Source: Euglena gracilis
Lineage: Eukaryota; Euglenida; Euglenophyceae; Euglenales
Direction: 5' to 3'
Assembly: GCA_039621445.1 (NCBI GenBank)
Contig: CP154956.1
Coordinates: 18,805,547 to 18,869,546, forward strand
Length of the DNA: 64,000 nt
In this document: in pieces, positions 1 through 11,012 of the stretch
Position numbering within the stretch: position 1 is the stretch's first letter
Layout of the letters: the number at the start of each line of letters is the position of its first letter
Notes under the pieces: model-generated
Databases searched by the model: none
Told to the model about the DNA's origin: nothing
The model's input: the letters and a program-made list of their open reading frames with translations, nothing else
Position numbers and translations under genes: made by a program

Positions 1-129
1 AGTGGATCTGTGGTCTTGGCGCTCCTCTTCCTCGCTTGCAGCCCTCCCCCCGTAGGACCGACGTAGTGAGCGGCTTCTGCTGCCGTGTGTTGTTGTCTTG
101 ATGTCCCTGCCCACCAGCTTCACTGGAAG

Positions 130-633
130 CAGGGAATTTCTTAAGCCGGAGGGTACCCTACCCCCCGGGGGGGGGGTCCAGCCAGCCAGCAGCTCAAATC
201 CAGCCAGCAGCCCAAATTTGGGGCGGGGGCCCCCCCCCCCCCCCCCGGGGTCGAGTGAAATAAAGTCGGGTCCAGCCCGGCCGGAGGCCGGGCCAGCCGG
301 CCGAAGGCCGGCCCAGCCGGCCGCAGGCCGGCCAGCCAACTGGGCTGTCCAGCTCACTTATCCCTGCATTTTTCCCCCTCATCACAGCCCCTCCATCACA
401 GCCCCCCAGCCTTGATCTAGCTCCACCCATCAAAATGTCGAAAATGGCCAAAATGTGTTAGAAAAATTTGTTTTTCCTCGACCCAGCCCAGCCCAGCCCG
501 CTCCAGCCCCGGACCCCCCCCAACCCCCCCGGGGGGGGTGGGGTCCAGCCAGCAGATCAAATCCAGCCAGCAGCCTTTTTGCCAGCCGGAGGCTGGACCC
601 CCCCCCCCCCGGGGGGTCTTAAGAAATTCCCTG
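130..633. mobile_element. CAGG-type inverted-repeat element (504 bp), 8-bp TSD
   Basis: Perfect 16-bp terminal inverted repeats, CAGGGAATTTCTTAAG and its complement. Flanked by ACTGGAAG at 122-129 and 634-641. Unit 2 has the empty site with one ACTGGAAG (25324-25331). The inside holds C/G runs and GGCCGG-rich short inverted repeats; no credible transposase, so non-autonomous. Confidence 0.9.
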
Positions 634-1849
634 ACTGGAAGAAGGTTGCCCTCCCGACAGTGGGGAGCGGGGCATCCACTTCAGTGGGGTGGTTGGTTTT
701 CTTCCCGGTCAGCGTTGGACCATTCACACAGAAGAGTGTGCCCGCCTCCCTGAAGCCTGGAGTTGGCCTCAGGCAAACGGGGAGGTATGACAGGATGGGG
801 CTTGCGGCCATGCTGTCTGACTGTACCCCCCCCCCCCGGAAGGTGTGGTTTTTGTTTCGGAGTGGATTAGCTGTTTTTTTTTGGTGCCGGTTTTTTTTTG
901 GTTCTGGCAGGGTCGGCCAGAATTGGTCAAAGGTAACCGACTAAGCGCCAAGCGATTGACCGTTGTTTGAAAGAGGAGCGTGCTCCGGGTCTTGGTAAGT
1001 GGTTGTTGTGCAAGGTTGTGTTTGGTACACGTGCGTGATTCTTGTTGCACTTTTTGCAGTGGTGAATTAACCGGGTTGAAGAGACAATTTTTTTCTGATA
1101 TCCACATGTGGTCGTTCTGGACAGTTAAGGATGAAGCGAGACCCACCCGCTGAGGGTGCTTCACCACCTCTTCTGACCCTTGTCGCAACAGAGTGAAGGT
1201 TGGATTTCCCAATCAGCAGCTCGCCAAAGAGAGGTAGGCATTGGTAGGGGAGGTTTTCGGTCCAGCACCCATTCCCATTTTTTGGAAGTTCAAATCTTCA
1301 GAATTTTTTTCAGAAGTTCAGAATTTATTTCGAAAGTTAAAGTCTCTCCCTCCCCCACCAGGCTTCTTTTAACCACCGCCCAGGGGGGTGTCTGGTGCTA
1401 TTGGGTGCCTGCCCATAGCACGCACTAGGCACACCCCCCGGGGTTGTTTTCACATCACATGCTTTTTTTGCATCGAGGCTGACTGCTTCCAATCGTTCAA
1501 ACATGCATTTGTGAATTCATTTCGCATTCACCTCTAAAGGGTCTTGTCAATAACCACACATGTGATGGCAGAGAAAAAGGAACCAACCACCACAGTTCCT
1601 GAATTGTGGCGCCAATTGTGATTTGGACCAATTGAAACAATTTAAGGTTTGGACCCCTCCCCCCGGGGGAATTTTTTTTTTTAACTCCGAAATCGACTCC
1701 CAAAAAGTTGAAAACACCCATCCCGGGACATGGGTCTGAAAAACCAGGAAACCCTTGAGTTTTCGAGCTGGGGTTTTCCAGCCTGCTCGAATTTTCCAGC
1801 CTCTGAGCTGAGGAGGTTGTCAGATGACGCCATAGCAGAAGGTCTGCCC

Positions 1850-2120
1850 CAGGCTTGTGCTTAGTCAGGTGCCTACCCCACGGGGGGGGGGGGGGGTTGG
1901 GTGCTAGGGGCAGGCACCCTTTAGCACCCAATCCGACCCCCCGGGGGGGGTAGGGTTTTGGGGGTGCCTGCCCATAGCAGGCACCCCCTTCTGACCCCGG
2001 CGCCAAAGGCACCGGGGTCCAGGAAACAGCCATTTTCAATGAAAATTTTCTAGGTCCCCCCCAGTCAGTAGGGGCAGGGACCCTTTAGCACCCCCCCCCC
2101 GGTCAGTAAGCACAAGCATG
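1850..2120. mobile_element. CAGGCTTGTG-type element (271 bp), 8-bp TSD
   Basis: Ends CAGGCTTGTGCTTAG and GTAAGCACAAGCATG. Flanks GTCTGCCC and GTCTGCAC (7 of 8 match). The corresponding place in unit 2 (near 27870, inverted) lacks it. Confidence 0.85.
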
Positions 2121-2349
2121 GTCTGCACCCAAAAACTGAAACAAAAAAACAACAACAACTTGGAAACCACCGCTGTTGATAACGATGATAGGGGAGGGAA
2201 GGAATTTGTTATTCAATGATTCATGCCAAACCCTCCCCAAGTTTAATGGTCTCCATATTTTGACCAACCGCTCTGACTGCCACCATAAAACTCCAATTTC
2301 AAGCCCTCTGTGTCTTAGGCGGCCTAATTCGCACTTAAGCTTTTTTCGT

Positions 2350-5287
2350 TTGATGCGCGCATTTGCGCAAATTTACGATTTTTTTGATCGTGCTCTGTTT
2401 CGGCTGTGAAGGTCCGGGGGGGTGTGAAAACACGGCAACAAGAGAGTGCAAAAAACGATCGAAATTCTGATTTTGGCTGTGAGACCCCCGGGACTTTGGC
2501 GAAAAACAGTGATTTTTGGGGGTGTCGGGAAGGACTTTGTGGGCCCAAACCTACGGGACCTTGCCGGCCCACCCTGAAAAAAACGCAAAAAAGCACCATA
2601 GGAACGGGACCTTTACTGCCCTTGTTGCTTCTTTCGGCTGTGTCCCCGGGTGTGTCCGAGCTGCCGGCGGTGTGCGTCCTGGGTGTTTGCCGGACTGCGT
2701 TGCTTGCGGCACCCCAGTGTGGTGTTTGTGGGCTGTTCGTTAAAGTGCAGGGAGGAAGGTCCGGGGTGTGTGGGTGTGGTGTGACCGAGCCAGCGACAAG
2801 GACGCAGGGGAAGGAAGGTGAGTGTGGGGTGTTGGGGAAGGGATGCGCAGAGGGTGAAGAAATGGGGTCCGCAGGGAATGAAGGGAATAAAGGGGACGGG
2901 TGTCTCCCACCCAGCTTATTCCCAGGACCCACACAACCAGTTGTGTGGCAAAGAACCCTCTAGAAGAAGCCCAACACTGGAAGGACAAAATTACGTTTGA
3001 TGCGCGCAAATGCGCGCACCAACATGTTAATGTTGATGCGCGCAATTGCGCAAATAAACACAAACATGTCCTTCAAGGGTTGGGCTTTGGTACGCACGAA
3101 CTGAGCCCTGCCCTTTTGGGCTTTTTTTTGGTAAAACAAAAACCCCAGTACCCACGAACTGACGCTGCTGATAAACGGCGTGACAAAGAGGCCGTGACGG
3201 CACGGACTGACGGGTTATCCAGTTGGTGCGTTTGCCACACTGTTTGTCAACGCGCAAGCTTATGGGCGCAAATGCGCGCATCAAACACAAAACATGTTTA
3301 TGCGCGCATTTGCGCAAATGCGCGCATAAAAATGTTTTGTGTTTGATGCGCGCATTTGCGCAAATGAACGCAAAGAAGAACGGTGTGACAGAAACACAAC
3401 CGTCAAACACCGACAGCGGAAGTGGTTTATTTGCGCATTTGCGCGCATCACGTTGTTTGTGGGCGCAAATGCGCAAATAAAACAGATGTAAATTGTTCAG
3501 TTTACATCTGTTTTATTTGCGCACTTGCGTCCACAAAACAACGTGATGCGCGCAAATGCGCAAGTAAACCACCAATGGAGGAGTAATAAGTGACTTCCTT
3601 TGGCGCTCCTACAGCCACCCTTAGTGGCTTCTGAGTGGGTTCAACCCAAATGACTACACCGTCCCCTCCGGGATATGGTGTTACGGTGCCGTTTTTGGAC
3701 CATCGACAGGCCCGGCAAAAGATGGAGACATAGCATCTTTTGATGGTGGGTGCACAGCCACCCAGTAACGGTGCACGTCCACCGGCACCAATTTTTGGTT
3801 CCCAAGGGCCCTGCGGCTGGCCTGCGGCTTCGGCTCCGCCGCTGCAGCCCCATCAGCTGCTGATGCTTCAGCACCCAGCGGGCCAGCATCGACCTCCCCG
3901 GTGCAACGACACTCACCACAGCGGCCACGTTATACCCCGCCACCGGGGTGTAAGACTGGGGGGACGACGTGGTGCCAGTGCATGGCAACCGGCAGCCGGA
4001 GAGAGGTAGCCCTCAAGCACCCATTCCTTTGGGTGCAAAGAAGTGTTGAACCTTTACCACTGCATTGGGTGCATCAAAGCGGTGGGACCCACTCCCCCCA
4101 AATTATGCACAAAAACCGGTGTTTTTTACGTTTTTCAAGGGGAAAATGGCAAAGAAAACAAGAAAACGGACTCCGGCCCGACACGTCCCGGGTGTTTCAG
4201 GTGCCAAATTTTGTCTTCTTGTAACGCAGTCCTGTTGCACAAAAGGTGTTCAACAGTCACAGGTCGTTTGCACGTCATCAATTCATTACATTTAACTGCC
4301 AAACGCATGACGCCAAAGCAACAGGCCGTTCGGGCCGGGGAACAGCAGTGCAAATGTACACACGCAAGGCAGGCAAATCTTGGCCAGTCACATGCCGTGT
4401 TCCAGTGAACACTCCACACTGCCTCTCACCACCGATTTCATCACCACGTAATTGTGGTGCAAATCATTGGTTGGCGTGAGGAGTTGCGTTCGCCAGCCGT
4501 CACGGAGCAGGAGATGGTATCCCACAACTGATGTGTGTTGATGCGCGCATTTGCGCAAATAAACAAACTTTGTTTATGTGCTCCAAGGGCCCTACAAACA
4601 CATCATTTTGAAGCGGTTTATTAACGTTTGATGCGCGCATTTGCGCAAATGCGCGCATCAACAAAAGTGTCTTTATTTGCGCAATTGCGCGCACCAACAC
4701 GTCCATCACGTTTTTAAACCTTCTAGTTCATGGTCCTTAAGATGTCTTTTAACATGGAAGGAAAACGTACGTGTTTGGTGGGCGGAAATGCGCGCATCAA
4801 ACGCATTTGGTGGTGCGCGCATTTGCGCAAATGCGCACATAAACAAATTTGTTTATGCGCGCACTGGCGCCCATAAACACATCATTTTATCATCATCGGT
4901 GGACGTTTTATTTGCGCAATTGCGCCCATAAACACACATCAGTTGCGTGATGACTGGCTCACGTAGTCTGTGTGTCTGTGGTGTTGTTATCTAGTGAGAC
5001 TCAGTGTGTTCTTACAGGTGGCGGCAGTGTCCAAGCCAGTTCAGGCAGCACGTCAGCACCATTTCTTAACAGGGGGTGTGTGCCTCTCTCCCGTTGATGT
5101 ACAACAGCACCAGTCTCACCCCCAGCCCTATTAACGTCACCTGGTAAGCAGCATGCACACCAGACCACTGGCAGTCAATCCCCTCCAATAGATGGGTGTA
5201 ACGGTTCTTAAATCGTGTTCTGGGTGTCAGGGTACAGGGTCCCAGGGGTTACAAAAAAATCGTAAATTTGCGCAATTGCGCGCATCA
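2350..5287. repeat. Dispersed palindromic repeat, TGATGCGCGCAAATGCGC type
   Basis: About 18 copies in either orientation (for example 3001, 3268, 3300, 3347, 3433, 3543, 4538, 4630, 4812, 5270), often paired head to head so that each copy is self-complementary. Confined to the large element, including its ends. Confidence 0.8.
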
Positions 5288-5480
5288 AAAGGCAGGGATT
5301 CCCTCTGATTCGTGGCACGAATAATCACGAATCACCACGAATTTCGGATTTTTCGAAAATCACGAATAATCACGAATATCACGAATAACCACGAATGATA
5401 TTTTTTTTCCTGGGAATTATTTTTCTTTACAAATGTAGTCATTCAGCATTCGGAACTGTGTTTTATTTGTTCTTTAGAAA

Positions 5481-5633
5481 ATGTCTTCTTCGGATTCTGA
5501 CGATGATGTTGGGGACCGCTTCACTGTTGCGCAACAACACTGGCCGCGAGCGACTTTGCTTTCTGCTTTTGTGATGGATCATGTTTCCAGCCAAAAAGGG
5601 GTTTGTTTGGACAATGGAACGCTCACACAATGA
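5481..5633 (+). CDS. Small open frame inside the nested element, unknown
   Basis: 50 codons from ATG: acidic serine-rich start MSSSDSDDDVGDRF, then TVAQQHWPRATLL. It could be the first exon or a remnant of a transposase-like protein, since acidic N-termini are common there. No motif confirms this. Confidence 0.25.
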   Translation: MSSSDSDDDVGDRFTVAQQHWPRATLLSAFVMDHVSSQKGVCLDNGTLTQ

Positions 5634-6255
5634 TGATGCAGAGGTACAATGTTGTCAATTATGTGTACCCCCCCTTGTCCAATGACCGGGCTTGTCTGGT
5701 GACCACCCTCTCCCCCAGTCAGAGGTGATCTTTTTGTATACATACGATGTTGGTTCGGCCGAAATTGCTAAAAGTTGGTCAAAAACAGTCAAAAATGACC
5801 AAAAAATGGCCTGAAAATGGCCAAAGGTGGCCCAAAATGGCCAAAAGCCAAAAAAAATTGGCAAAAAAGGGGCAAAAATGGCCCAAAGAGGCCGAAAAAT
5901 GGGCCAAAAGGGGGGCCATAGTGTGGTTAACAGCTGCCAAAGGTGGCCAAAAGCGACCAATCAAGGCGAAAAGTGGTTCAAATGCCTAAAAATACCCAAA
6001 AATGCCCAAAAATGGCCAAAAGTGCCAACCATAGTCAAGAAATGGCAAGAATGGCCAAAAACAGTCCAAAATGGCCATATACCCCCCCATCTTCGGGCAA
6101 TTTTCCTCCTACTTGGGGTCCCCCCCCCCCCCCTTGTCCAACGACCACCCTCCCCCCCCCCCTGGTCGGAGACGAACATTGGCCATTTTAGCGACCGCCC
6201 CCCCCCCCAGGGGGGAGGCATTTCCAATCCTAAAAGCATTGTTCTTCCTGCCAGG

Positions 6256-6362
6256 CAGGGTGTTGCTTAAGAAAATTTGACCTCGGCCCTTTTCCCAGCC
6301 AGCCCAAATCTTCCAGCCTCTGAGCTGGACCCCCCCTGGGGGGGTCCTTGAGCAACGCCCTG
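6256..6362. mobile_element. Short CAGG-type element (107 bp), 8-bp TSD
   Basis: Ends CAGGGTGTTGCTTAAG and CTTGAGCAACGCCCTG. Flanks CTGCCAGG and CTGCTAGG. Nested inside 5293-6837. Confidence 0.7.
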
Positions 6363-7130
6363 CTGCTAGGGCGGTCCATAAGGGATGGGAAGTTTTTTTT
6401 TTTCGTTAAGGACCGCCCCCCGGCCTAAGGGCCGACCAAGGCCGGCGAAGAGCGACCAGGGATTTGAACGGAGTCCAAAATTCAGAAGTCGAAACACACA
6501 CTTTTTGACGTTTTGGGTGGATGGACGACAATTCAAGGGTGTCAGAAATCACTTTTTTCCCCGAAGTCGACCCGTTTTTTTTTTGCCAAAATATCGCCAC
6601 TTTTTTGGTCATTTTTCCCTATGAATTTTTCATTGGATGTGTCGGGACGGGATTTTTTTTTTTGCTTAAGGACCGCCGTGCTTCCTGCTGGCATCCCAAC
6701 AGTCCATCATTTAGCTGAAACCGGGCGGATTTTTGGAACCACGAATAATCACGAATAATCACGAATAATCACGAATAATCACGAATAATCACGAATCAGA
6801 AATGGCGGTCTCCACCACGAATGGGAGGGAAACCCTGCAAAAGGAAAAAAGCTTAAGTGCGAATTCGGCCGCCTAAGTGTGTGCACAAACTCTCGAAGCG
6901 AAGCAGCCATCAGTAATCACAGCCGCTCAGATTTACAAATTGCGCTCGTTTCTCTTTTTCACTTCGTTTTTTTTTTTTTAAGACGCTGGTGTGGAGAGGC
7001 TGGCAATTTTCCCGAAACCTGGCGCCTAGTGCCCCCATCGGTCCACACAGTGAGCTCTAATTCGCGTCATCATATTCACCTCCCCCCTGGAAAGTTGGTG
7101 CCCAAGCGAACCCCACCAAGCTCACACCAG

Positions 7131-7178
7131 TCACACCTGATTGAGGTGTGACAGGTGTGACAATCGTGACAGGTGTGA
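7131..7178. promoter_or_regulatory. T-box-like palindrome and repeats upstream of exon A, copy 1
   Basis: TCACACCT (7131-7138) and AGGTGTGA (7144-7151) form a perfect inverted repeat, followed by AGGTGTGA at 7153 and 7171. It lies about 150-200 bp before the start codon. The half-site equals the classical T-box site; whether this organism has such a factor is unknown. Confidence 0.45.
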
Positions 7179-7328
7179 CCGGTGTCCGTGTATCACGTGT
7201 TTTTATTGTGTGCATTGGTGTTATTGCATTTCAGTCTCGTTTTTGTGTCCCATTTTGTTATTTTTTTTTTGAGTTTCATCAACCCGCCCGTACGGTTTCC
7301 TCAGTTATTTCATTCTTTCTGCGGCACG

Positions 7329-7498
7329 ATGCCTGACACCGCTGTCGCTTCCCCCCGCGAACAGCTCTACGTGGCCGTGGTCGCTACGGAGTCGCAGGAC
7401 GAGTGCATCACGGGCACTGTGGTCGAGGACAAGCCAGAGGGAGACCCATACCCCCTCTTCCCCCCAACGTCCCGAATCTGGCTTTCTGCTTCCAGTTG
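7329..7498 (+). CDS. Exon A, copy 1: start codon and N-terminus
   Basis: Opens with ATG and encodes MPDTAVASPREQ, then ECITGTVVEDKPEGD. The ATG is shared by all copies, and the ECITGTVV stretch matches copy 3 (ECVTGTVV) with mostly third-position changes, which supports coding. The end at 7498 uses a good GTGAGT donor. Homology to copy 3 fades after the DK residues, so the true end may be near 7437 with a non-GT donor. Confidence 0.65.
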
Positions 7499-7596
7499 GT
7501 GAGTCTGTTCCCTGTTGTGTTGTTTTTGAAGGTGCGTCTTCTTTCAAATCGAGGGTCGCCTGCTTCTGAACATTGGGGGCCGTGGTGCCCGGCCCT

Positions 7597-7669
7597 GTAA
7601 GCAGGGGAGCCCCCCAGGAAAGGCATTTCGGCAGCCCAAATGCCTTTCCTGGGGGGCTCCTCTGCTTAC
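7597..7669. repeat. Long foldback (32-bp arms, 9-base loop)
   Basis: The arm starting GTAAGCAGGGGAGCCCCCC pairs with 7638-7669 with one mismatch. It lies just inside the first intron of copy 1 and is missing from copy 2 at the matching place. Confidence 0.85.
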
Positions 7670-8852
7670 GGGGAGTGGCTGGTTTCCTGAGTGGCCGACC
7701 CCCCCCCCGGGGGGGTAGTTATTGATTGGTTTCCAGAAAAAAAGTGATTGTCTGGTGTTTCGAAGGGTGGGTTTACCAACCCCCCCTGGGGGATCGGTAA
7801 ATTTTTTATGATTGGGCTACCGTTGCCCTCCTGAGTTCGGTCTGGCCTGACTAATTTCCTTTGCGGCCTCTAAGGGCCCCCACCCGCGTGCCTGTCTGTA
7901 ATGTCTCTTCAAATGAAACACAATTTCCAGTATTATTGCAAATGTCCATCTATTCATACGTTCTCCATCAGAAAAAATATGCCCCAAATAGCCCCCTCAC
8001 TCGCCCACTGGGTAGACCAGCAACCTTTTTATTTCTTCGAAGAACAATAAATTTGGCAAAGAAACCAGAACAGAATTAAATTCAAATTGACAATAATAAT
8101 AAACTTGTCATATGAGTTTTTGTCACGCCAAGTGCCATTGACGATCTTCAAATCGGAGTATATATATTTTATTTATATTTATTTATTTATACATATGCAT
8201 GTGTGTTTGTAGGTTTTATATATGCATATATAATCTGGTCCAAGTCTGGTTCAAATAAACCCTGCAACAAAAAATTTGAAATTTTTCGATTTCAGGTTCG
8301 TTCTTAGTAAACAGGGCCAAATTTCATAGGGGGAAAAAAACAGGAAAAAATGAACGGGAAAAGAAAAAAAATGTTCTTTGAACCTATATACATAATGCCA
8401 AAATTTTTTAATCTCTCGAGTTTTGTGGGTGGGTACTCAACCCCAACCAACTGTGTTTATACACTGTGTAATTCAACAACAACAACAGCAATAGTATTAG
8501 CAAAAAAGCATTTTGAAGGGCTTTGGTTCATCAAAATTGGTTGGTACTTTTAGCATGTATTTTTTTAATTTTTTCAAGGTGTCCCCTGTGTTCCCCTGTG
8601 CTCCCTGTGTCTGGACACCAAAGAGCACTTTGGAGTTGGGGGCTGTGCTACATGATTCTTTCTCAATTTCAATATCCAGCCGTGGAATTTCATATGTGTT
8701 TGGCTCTCTTTGGGTTCCAACTATCGCGCATAGTGTGTCGTTTGAAATGCTGTTTGCCAATGCACCATTTCCAGGACACTCAGACATTTCGCCATTGAGT
8801 CCGACGCCCCCCCCCCCCCGCTGCAATTTGTGGAGGTCCCACCTGCCGGCAG

Positions 8853-8995
8853 CACGAGAAGGACATTCATGCCCTTCATTCCCACCCATGGCCTGGCCAA
8901 AAGCCACACTGGACCGACACCAGCATGCCCGGCCATGCCCCCACTTGCACAGTGGGTCCATCGTGGAGACCCCCGAATCCCGGCTCCACCCATCG
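8853..8995 (+). CDS. Exon B, copy 1
   Basis: Follows a CAG acceptor and ends before GTAGGC. The best coding signal is IVETPESRL: five of its nine codons differ from copy 3, all only at third positions. The first half (CACGAGAAGGACAT) is conserved too, but which frame it uses is unclear. No known domain. Confidence 0.5.
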
Positions 8996-9450
8996 GTAGG
9001 CATTATGCCCAGACTTCTGTTTATGGATTTGCAGAAGCCCAGTAGAACCCCGGAGGGGGCTCTTCTGCAGCTAGTCCAATTTTGGCTGGTGGAAATCTGA
9101 GGAGACGGCACCCCTGTGGCCATCCCTGGAAGGCTAGCCAATGGAAATTTTTTTTCCAGTGACCGGCGCGGGAAGAAAAATTAACCCCTAAAAATGCCCA
9201 TTTGGGCCATTTGGGGTGGGGGGTCATTTCAACAACATCAGCTAACAAAACACATCAACAACCTCCGTGTTGGGGACCCAGACCCCCCCGGGAGGGGGCT
9301 CTACCATGAGGTTCTTTTCCAGTATCCAGCAAAATGGCCAGCCAGTGATTCTTCCTGTCTGAGGGGTCCCCACTTACCCCCCACCTGGAACTCTTGCCAG
9401 GCTGAATCCCCGGGGCCGGGTTTGCAGTCAGCAATCAAGAAAAACCTCAG

Positions 9451-9589
9451 AAGGGGACCAGCTCCGCCGATGGCCCCGCATCGTCTCGCGCGTCGCGGAC
9501 GGGACGTGGTCCAGCGTGTACCACGTGTGCGACGAGGACTACGGCCGGTCCTACGCCCTGAAGATGATCCCCATCGAGGCCCAGGGGGG
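9451..9589 (+). CDS. Exon C, copy 1: glycine loop and ATP lysine
   Basis: Encodes [19 protein letters not shown] followed by [24 protein letters not shown] sits where the glycine loop belongs; ALK carries the beta-3 lysine. The proposed donor is GC (GCAGCA), the one end that joins exon D in phase. Acceptors at 9427, 9436 and 9450 are all possible. Confidence 0.7.
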
Positions 9590-9847
9590 GCAGCACACAT
9601 CGCATGCGATGCGCCGCAGGAAAAAGGTGCCATCTTTTCCTGCACAAACGTCTTCGAACCCAATGGAATTCGGAAGGTCCTTTTTCATATTACACAGTTT
9701 GGTAATATTTTTTTAAAACACAAAACACAGAACCATGCTTGGTTTTTTTTAAAGATTTATTGGAATGGTCAATTCAACCGAAGTTCAGTTCCGTTGGGTC
9801 CATTTGCCTCCTGCTGGCCACCCTGCCAATGGGGCGAACGTGCGCAG

Positions 9848-9955
9848 TGCGTTCGCTCGTGCCGCCACCTTAAAGCAGCTGAAACACCCGAACATCGTGA
9901 AGTACCATGCCCATTTCATCCATGCCTACAGTGGAGTCAATTGTTTCTGTTGCCT
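9848..9955 (+). CDS. Exon D, copy 1: alpha-C and beta-4/5
   Basis: 108 bp between a CGCAG acceptor and a GTATGA donor, joining exon E in phase. Encodes [19 protein letters not shown] and continues to NCFCCL. HPNIVKY is typical of the kinase beta-4 strand. No clear alpha-C glutamate is visible. Confidence 0.75.
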
Positions 9956-10057
9956 GTATGATGTTCCTTTTCCCTGCGGATTTCTGTCCCTGCTCCTTTC
10001 TTATTCGGTCAGGAATATGTTGTTGGCTTGTTGTTGTTTTTTTACACAAAAGAATGT

Positions 10058-10505
10058 AAACCCCCCAAATATAATGCCCCCCCCCACACAAAGCCCCCCC
10101 CCGCAAACACAAAGCCCCCCGCCAAATATAAAGCCCCCCCTGGGGGTTTGGTTTTGCCGTCCAAACATAAGCCCCCCCCCCCCAGACGTGGAGCCAGAAG
10201 CTGGCGCCATTTAGAAAAAGTTGGGTGGAAACAACATTTTTTTTCACCAGAAATGCTCAATTTTCGAATTGCACTTTTTTTTGCGAAAAATAGGAGCACA
10301 ACAAAATTTTGGCATAAAAATTGACATTCAGCCTACCGAAGGCCACCGAAGGGCACAGAGGCCAACCGAGAAAGTTTGCTCCCAAAACAAAGCCCCCCCT
10401 CCAAATATAAAGCCCTTGTGAGGTCTTGAAATCCCACCCAAATATAAGCTGGGGTGGGGGCCAATCAAGCCGGGGGTGGGGTGGGGGCTCCATAAATGGG
10501 GGTTA
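10058..10505. mobile_element. C-rich insertion with AAATATAA-AGCCCCCC repeats
   Basis: Present in intron D-E of copy 1 and absent from copy 2 (near 32342). Ends are roughly inverted (AACCCCCCAAATATAATG and CATAAATGGGGGTT). The inside repeats CAAATATAAAGCCCCCC several times. TSD not resolved. Confidence 0.55.
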
Positions 10506-10923
10506 TCCCAAAAAAGGGATTGTTAAACGTCTTATTGGCCATACCCAATTTGATATCCGCCGGTGACGGATTTCGGCTTTCAAAATATTTAGAAAAAGCT
10601 GCCCTGTCTGTCTGCATGGACCCACCCAGGACCCAGAAACCAGGAGGGGGTTTGGTGCCGCACAGATGTTTTTTGGCCTACTGGACCCAGAAAACCTGTT
10701 TTTGAGCCAAAAATGGGCGTTTTCCGACCCCCCCCCCCCAGCCCCATTTTTGGCGCAAAACCCATGGAGTTTGGCTCAAAACAGGTCGAAAGTTGAAAAA
10801 TCGAAAAATTTGTCCTTCTGAGGTCAAACCTTCCCCGGCGCTAGTGCAGATTGGGGCTCCACCCCCACCCACCAAGGTTGGGGAGTCGCCCACCCCACTG
10901 CCAGGCCTGCCCGTCCCCCACAG

Positions 10924-11012
10924 GATCGAGTTCTGCGGCAGCGGTACACTGTCCAGCTACATCTGGGCCAAGGCGCACCAGAAGTTGGGCATCTCCGCCT
11001 CTCACCCAGGGG
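10924..11012 (+). CDS. Exon E, copy 1: hinge and alpha-D
   Basis: 89 bp, CAG acceptor and GTACCC donor. Encodes [20 protein letters not shown], matching kinase hinge and alpha-D patterns. Confidence 0.75.

Larger units (their letters stand above)
5293..6837. mobile_element. CAGGG-type element with CACGAATAAT tandem repeats, 7-bp TSD, nested
   Basis: Begins CAGGGATTCCCTCTGATTCG and ends GGGAGGGAAACCCTG, flanked by CAAAAGG (5286-5292 and 6838-6844). Both ends carry arrays of CACGAATAAT-like units. The middle holds many TGGCCAAAA units (5760-6080) and a short open frame. It contains at least one smaller element (6256-6362). Confidence 0.85.
2314..6877. mobile_element. Large element with about 70-bp terminal inverted repeats, interrupted by a nested element
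   Basis: Starts CTTAGGCGGCCTAATTCGCA and ends with the near-perfect complement; TGTGT flanks both sides (2309-2313, 6878-6882). The right inverted repeat is split by the nested element 5293-6837; joined, the arms match for about 70 bp up to a TTTACGATTTTTTTG block. Without the nest it is about 3.0 kb. The core has about 18 scattered copies of a GCGCAAATGCGC-like palindrome. No recognised transposase; several open frames of 90-120 codons resemble nothing I know. Absent from unit 2. Confidence 0.8.

Noticed and set aside
2324-2932. Minus-strand open frame of about 200 codons in the large element
   Set aside because: Low-complexity Pro/Ser sequence, overlapped by a plus-strand frame of similar length; no transposase motif.
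3000-3570. Repeated RICANARIKH-type peptides suggesting a repeat protein, or a CRISPR array
   Set aside because: They come from the palindromic GCGCAAATGCGC units. The units are in both orientations with irregular spacing, unlike CRISPR repeats and spacers, and the DNA is eukaryotic.
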